Assembly: GCA_001464165.1 (NCBI GenBank) | Contig: LNEX01000291.1 | Location: 1-10,200 of the forward strand | Direction of reading: 5' to 3' | From: a bacterium Ga0077546 | GTDB lineage: Bacteria; Cyanobacteriota; Vampirovibrionia; Obscuribacterales; Obscuribacteraceae | DNA length: 10,200 bases | In this document: positions 6,941-10,200 of the stretch, in pieces | Numbering within the stretch: the first letter of the stretch is position 1 | How the letters are laid out: the number at the start of each line of letters is the position of its first letter | Position numbers and translations under genes: made by a program | The notes under the pieces: model-generated | The model's database searches: none | Seen by the model: only the letters and a program-made list of their open reading frames with translations | What the model was told of the DNA's origin: nothing

Positions 6941-8056
6941 TCAAGCAGGCTTATTAGCTTTAACAACGTTTCCACCAGCAGACTGGGCGTCAGCCAAAGA
7001 AAGCTGACTGGCGGCAAACAAAGTATCAAATGTCTGCCTTCCCTCGGCCATGGCGGCAATACCTACACTGGCCGTCTGCGGATACCAGAGGTCATCCTGC
7101 TTGGGCAATGCCTTGCCAAGGTTCATCAAAGCTTCGTTAATGCGCTTGCGTGTACTGTCAACAGTTTTGAAAGCCTCGTCGGCTGATACATAAGGCAAGC
7201 AAACAACAAACTCGTCCACTCCCCAGCGGCCAATCACATCAATTGGCCGGGCATTAGCCTTAATCACCTGAGCCACAGTTTTAATAATGGCATCGCCGCT
7301 AGCCGAGCCGTACAAATCAGGCGACCGCTTATTTAGGTCGAGATCAATTACAGCCACACTAAGCTCATAACCGCAATACTTGGCCCGGGCCACTTCTTTT
7401 TCAAAAATACTGGCTGAGCTACGACGATTAAGCAAACCGGTTGCGCTGTCTTCTGTTTCTTTCGCTTCAAGATTGGCCACTAGTTGTTCTACTTCGGCCA
7501 GTTTGGCCAAGTAGTCGGCAATGGCAAGCAAACTATCAAGAACTTGCTTGTTCCAACCGCCCAACTCGCCTTGCTGCAACACCAATAAGCCGGCTCGGCG
7601 CTCGCCGGTGGCTTCTGACTGAACTCTTAATGGAATCAAATAACTCTTCTGTGGGCCAAAACTTTCCCAAACACGCACAAAGTAGTCGCGCAGCGGCTCA
7701 TCGAGATCTTGAGCATACTCAGCAAGATTCTCAACAGTAGAAAGCTCATCAGAATTAGCAATCAATTGCTCTGCTAATTTCTGCCCTATTGGGCTAGCAA
7801 AATGATGGGCAATAGCGGCAACACCAGAGGCCATATATTCAAAAACTTCGATGTCAGGCCGCTCAGGCGAAGTAACAAAAATAAAGCAGCGTGATGATTC
7901 GAAAACTTTGCCGATACGCTCAATTACACTTTGAATGTCACCAGCATAATTCCACGACAAGTGCTTGCTACTGCGCAGAACACTGCACAAAGCCTTCAGC
8001 ACTCCATCTGAATTGAATGGCCTAAAATCAAGTTCAGTTGTCTCTTTCGATTTCAA
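6941..8056 (-). CDS. GGDEF-domain protein with degenerate active site and intact I-site
   Basis: This is a 371-residue soluble protein with no TM segment. The first about 190 residues look like a GAF-type sensor fold (weak call), with a coiled linker (AEVEQLVANLEAKE) into a GGDEF domain at about 203-365. The domain start DSATGLLNRR is typical. The signature is GVDEF (279-283), with Val in place of the second Gly. In the stretch DLDLNKRSPDLYGSASGD, the Asn that contacts guanine in active cyclases is P246 and the His is S251; the metal-site Asp D238 and D255 remain. The allosteric RxxD I-site is intact (R270, D273), spaced exactly five residues before GVDEF. I infer weak or no diguanylate cyclase activity and possible c-di-GMP binding. 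The start is TTG at 8056, with AGGGTGA upstream and an in-frame TAG 10-12 nt before it. It lies 66 nt after the metallo-hydrolase gene, probably in the same operon. Confidence 0.87.
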   Translation of the reverse strand: MKSKETTELDFRPFNSDGVLKALCSVLRSSKHLSWNYAGDIQSVIERIGKVFESSRCFIFVTSPERPDIEVFEYMASGVAAIAHHFASPIGQKLAEQLIANSDELSTVENLAEYAQDLDEPLRDYFVRVWESFGPQKSYLIPLRVQSEATGERRAGLLVLQQGELGGWNKQVLDSLLAIADYLAKLAEVEQLVANLEAKETEDSATGLLNRRSSASIFEKEVARAKYCGYELSVAVIDLDLNKRSPDLYGSASGDAIIKTVAQVIKANARPIDVIGRWGVDEFVVCLPYVSADEAFKTVDSTRKRINEALMNLGKALPKQDDLWYPQTASVGIAAMAEGRQTFDTLFAASQLSLADAQSAGGNVVKANKPA

Positions 8057-8122
8057 TGTCTCACCCTAGAAGTTCGAGAGATGCAAACGAGATACCAAGA
8101 CCCTGTATTTGAGAGCCTTATG

Positions 8123-8761
8123 CTACGAACCAACAAACGGATTCTCTTTCTTCTCAGTCCAAATATCAGTATCTGGGCCATGGCCAGTTACAACTCTGGT
8201 ACTGTCATCAAGAGTAAACAAGCGATTCTTAATCGAATCTACGATTTGCTCAAAAGAGCCGCCCCAAAGATCGGTGCGACCGATTGAACGTTGAAACAGA
8301 GTGTCTCCGGCAAACAAAACGCTGTCTGTATCTTGCAAGCAAAAACATGTAGAGCCTGGTGTATGGCCAGGAGTATGAATGACAGAAGCCTTATGCTTAC
8401 CAATAATCATCTCTTCTTCGTCTTCGAGGAAATGATCAACTGGTAGCGGAGCTTCAGCCTTGAAGCCAAATCTACCCGCTTGCATAGTGAGATTATCGTA
8501 GAGGAATTGATCACCTTTGCTCAAGCAAATGATGGCACCAGTCTTCTCTTTCATGGCCTTTGAGCCAATGATATGGTCAAAGTGCGCATGGGTATGCAGC
8601 AAGTACTTAGCAGTCAGATTGTGCTTCTTAAGAGCGGCAAGAATGACCTCAACGTCGCCGCCTGGATCAATCACTACAGCTTCGCCAGTTTCTTTGCAAC
8701 CAACTATCGAACAATTACACTGCAAAGGACCAACGGGAAAGCTTTCGAGAATGAGACTCAT
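8123..8761 (-). CDS. Metallo-beta-lactamase-fold hydrolase (glyoxalase II-like)
   Basis: This 212-residue cytoplasmic protein matches the short, single-domain glyoxalase-II-like branch of the metallo-beta-lactamase superfamily. The metal ligands are all visible: THAHFDH gives H58, H60, D62 and H63; TPGHTPGS gives H133; AGDTLF gives D153; TGHGP gives H194. That is a complete two-metal site, so an active hydrolase is expected, probably of a thioester or similar small substrate. It lacks the C-terminal glutathione-binding helical domain of classical glyoxalase II, so the substrate is not fixed by sequence. The ATG overlaps the stop of prs in an ATGA arrangement (8758-8761) with no strong ribosome site of its own, which indicates translation coupled to prs. 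Confidence 0.92.
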   Translation of the reverse strand: MSLILESFPVGPLQCNCSIVGCKETGEAVVIDPGGDVEVILAALKKHNLTAKYLLHTHAHFDHIIGSKAMKEKTGAIICLSKGDQFLYDNLTMQAGRFGFKAEAPLPVDHFLEDEEEMIIGKHKASVIHTPGHTPGSTCFCLQDTDSVLFAGDTLFQRSIGRTDLWGGSFEQIVDSIKNRLFTLDDSTRVVTGHGPDTDIWTEKKENPFVGS

Positions 8762-9741
8762 TCAAACATCTCACTAACTGATGAATCATCATGTATACGC
8801 CAAATGGCTTCACCAAGCAATTCTGCCACTGATAGAGCGACAATTTTCTTAGACATATGGGTCATATCGTGAGGAATCGAATTAGTGACAATCAGTTGCT
8901 CGATTGGTGATTCTTCTAAACGCTCATTGGCTGGACCAGAAAGCACAGCATGGGTAGCGCAAGCAAATACTCGGGTAGCGCCTTCTTTTATAAGCAGCTC
9001 TGCGCCTTTGACCAAAGTGCCAGCGGTGTCGACCATGTCGTCGACCATAATGGCTGTTCTGCCTCTGACGTCACCAACCACGCTCATCACTTCGGCAACA
9101 TTATGCTTGGTGCGACGTTTGTCGATAATAGCGATTGGGGCGTCGTCTAGCTTTTTAGCAAAGGCCCGGGTGCGCGACACGCCGCCGACATCGGGAGAGA
9201 CAAGAACCATATCGCTCAAATTCAAGTCACGGACATATTTGAGCAGAACAGGGCTGGCATATAAGTGATCGACCAAAATATTGAAGAAGCCCATAATCTG
9301 CGGTGCATGCAGGTCAAGGGCAACTACCCTTTGAGCGCCAGCAGTGGTGAGCAAGTCGGCAATGAGCTTAGCAGTAATGGCTTCGCGGCCAGCAGCCTTT
9401 CTGTCTTGGCGGCCGTAGCCGTAATACGGCATTACTACAGTGATGCGACCGGCTGAAGCGCGCTTCAGGGCATCAATGAGAATGAGCAGCTCCATCAGGT
9501 TTTCGTTAACTGGAGTGCAAGTAGGCTGAATAATGAAGCAATCCATGCCCCTGACGCTTTCTTGCAACTGCACATAAATCTCGCCATCAGAGAAAGGTTT
9601 GATTTTAATCGGTGTCAGCGGCAGGCCCAGGTGATCGGCCACTTCCTTGGCCAACTCGGGATTGGCGGTCCCCGCGAGTATCTTCAGCTCAGGCTTCACG
9701 CCTGGTAAAGAGGTCTGTCTGGCAGGCATTTGAGCAACCAT
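8758..9741 (-). CDS. prs: Ribose-phosphate pyrophosphokinase (PRPP synthase)
   Basis: This enzyme transfers pyrophosphate from ATP to ribose 5-phosphate, giving PRPP for nucleotide, His and Trp synthesis. The product has 327 residues, near the family norm with a short N-terminal extension. Visible motifs: FSDGEIYV near the start, the catalytic flexible loop RKAAGREAITAK (K115, R119), the DLHA metal-site motif (143-146), SPDVGGVSRTRAFAKKL, and the PRPP-binding loop VDDMVDTAGT (233-242). The C-terminus LLGEAIWRIHDDSSVSEMF resembles cyanobacterial enzymes as I recall them. ATG 9741 is chosen because GGGG lies 6 nt upstream; a TTG at 9753 in the same frame has no ribosome site. It is the first gene of a probable prs / metallo-hydrolase / GGDEF operon. 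Confidence 0.97.
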   Translation of the reverse strand: MVAQMPARQTSLPGVKPELKILAGTANPELAKEVADHLGLPLTPIKIKPFSDGEIYVQLQESVRGMDCFIIQPTCTPVNENLMELLILIDALKRASAGRITVVMPYYGYGRQDRKAAGREAITAKLIADLLTTAGAQRVVALDLHAPQIMGFFNILVDHLYASPVLLKYVRDLNLSDMVLVSPDVGGVSRTRAFAKKLDDAPIAIIDKRRTKHNVAEVMSVVGDVRGRTAIMVDDMVDTAGTLVKGAELLIKEGATRVFACATHAVLSGPANERLEESPIEQLIVTNSIPHDMTHMSKKIVALSVAELLGEAIWRIHDDSSVSEMFE

Positions 9742-9789
9742 GCTAATCCCCAAGGAGAGTCAATGTCAGGTATGTAAATGGGCAGAGTA

Positions 9790-9816
9790 ATTATAACGGA
9801 ACTTCTATTATGACAA
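9790..9816 (-). promoter_or_regulatory. Promoter of the prs operon
   Basis: On the minus strand, TTGTCA (9816-9811) is followed after 15 nt by a perfect TATAAT (9795-9790). Transcription would start near 9783, giving a leader of about 40 nt before the prs ATG. The spacer is 2 nt short of ideal. The -35 overlaps the start codon of the divergent short frame. Confidence 0.55.
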
Positions 9817-9974
9817 CCGAACCCGAGTTGAAGTATTACGCTTTCATGCAGCCGAAAAAACGCTATTCTGCCGCCCCAGAGCCAATTAATGTGGATAAGT
9901 TTATAAACTTAGAGGTTATCGATATAGACTCACGAGATCTGCTCCGGGCCTGTCGCACTAGTAGCTGCTGCTGA
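9810..9974 (+). CDS. Possible small peptide with cysteine-rich C-terminus (54 aa)
   Basis: An ATG-started frame encodes a 54-residue peptide beginning MTTEPELKYYAFMQPKKRYS. It continues through a hydrophobic-acidic stretch (VDKFINLEVIDIDSRDLL) and ends in RACRTSSCC. All three Cys lie in the last seven residues. The layout, a charged leader followed by a short Cys/Ser/Thr tail, resembles precursors of ribosomally made, modified peptides (RiPPs), but I recognise no family and no modifying enzyme is in the window. Only a poor ribosome site (GGA, 9 nt before ATG) is present. A frame of this length can arise by chance, so the call is tentative. Confidence 0.33.
   Translation: MTTEPELKYYAFMQPKKRYSAAPEPINVDKFINLEVIDIDSRDLLRACRTSSCC
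9897..9910. repeat. Perfect 14-bp palindrome
   Basis: AAGTTTATAAACTT is its own reverse complement. It lies about 110 nt upstream of the likely prs transcription start and inside the short divergent frame. It could be a regulator site, but AT-rich sequence gives such palindromes by chance. Confidence 0.3.
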
Positions 9975-10200
9975 GGACTCTACAAAAAGAATGTGATGAA
10001 GATTGCTCGATTTTTCCGTAATTTCAGCGCGTATTTTTTTTGATATTAGGCAGACATTGTTTCGTCACAATCTAAGTCTTAAAGTCGTAAATTAGATTAG
10101 CGCGCTCGAAATATCGAAGTATCGGCATAGAACGAATAGAGCGGTTAGACGAAAGAAAATTTCGGAAGATTTCATACCGCAACACAGATACCTAAAGACC
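9975..10200. other. AT-rich stretch without a supportable gene
   Basis: I see no convincing coding frame, tRNA or terminator here. The stretch holds a T8 run near 10034, a 7-bp inverted repeat AATCTAA/TTAGATT (10069-10075 and 10092-10098) with a 16-nt loop, and only very short frames (15 and 27 codons) with no supporting features. Confidence 0.5.

Noticed and set aside
6843..6944. Longer start for the repeat protein at 6944
   Set aside because: It would place 34 residues before a perfect signal peptide and would lie across the TATAAT box and the end of the GGDEF gene.
8081..8872. Plus-strand frames opposite the metallo-hydrolase and prs
   Set aside because: They are antisense to genes with complete catalytic motifs and have no independent support.
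9986..10040. 15-codon frame MKIARFFRNFSAYFF after the small peptide
   Set aside because: It is too short and in AT-rich sequence; a chance frame is the simpler explanation.
10069..10098. Hairpin AATCTAA/TTAGATT as an RNA element or terminator
   Set aside because: A 7-bp AT-rich stem with a 16-nt loop and no T-tract is too weak to claim.

Overview
The window looks like a chromosomal segment from a bacterium on the cyanobacterial branch, possibly a non-photosynthetic Vampirovibrionia/Melainabacteria lineage such as Obscuribacterales. This is an inference. It rests on the ribose-phosphate pyrophosphokinase, which carries cyanobacterial-type signatures from memory (RKAAGREAITAK loop, C-terminal LLGEAIWRIH), and on the mix of TPR proteins and PAS sensor kinases at moderate GC. 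No rRNA, tRNA, CRISPR array, insertion sequence or phage gene was seen.

Left third (1-4209, minus strand): two overlapping genes encode membrane-bound PAS histidine-kinase-like proteins. The upstream one (2047-4209, complete) has intact N, G1, F and G2 ATP-binding boxes, but Arg stands where the phosphoacceptor His belongs. The downstream one (1-2054, cut by the window edge) has an intact H-box (HDLRSPL) but has lost the N-box asparagines and the G1 glycines. The defects are complementary, the genes overlap by 8 bp, and the proteins look like tandem paralogues. The simplest reading is a kinase split over two subunits that phosphorylates in trans. This is the main discovery candidate here.

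Middle (4343-6842): transcribed divergently from the kinases is an exported six-TPR protein that ends in a strong hairpin terminator. It is followed by a seven-TM-type rhomboid protease with a Lys/Pro-rich tail. Converging on the rhomboid gene is a small secreted protein made of six 12-residue Ser-Glu-Ser-Gly-Gly repeats, which has its own TATAAT box.

Right part (6941-9741, minus strand): an apparent operon reads prs (PRPP synthase), then a glyoxalase-II-like metallo-hydrolase overlapping prs by ATGA, then a GGDEF protein. The GGDEF protein's active site is degenerate (GVDEF, substrate Asn replaced by Pro), but its RxxD inhibitory site is kept, which suggests a c-di-GMP receptor rather than a cyclase. 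A good promoter precedes prs.

Right edge (9810-10200): a 54-codon reading frame diverges from prs and encodes a charged peptide ending in a cysteine-rich tail (CRTSSCC). It could be a real small peptide or RiPP-type precursor, or a chance frame. The last 225 bases are AT-rich with no gene I can support.

Signalling theme: three proteins in the window (both kinases and the GGDEF protein) keep part of a catalytic site and lose another part. This points to regulatory or partner-dependent roles rather than stand-alone enzymes.
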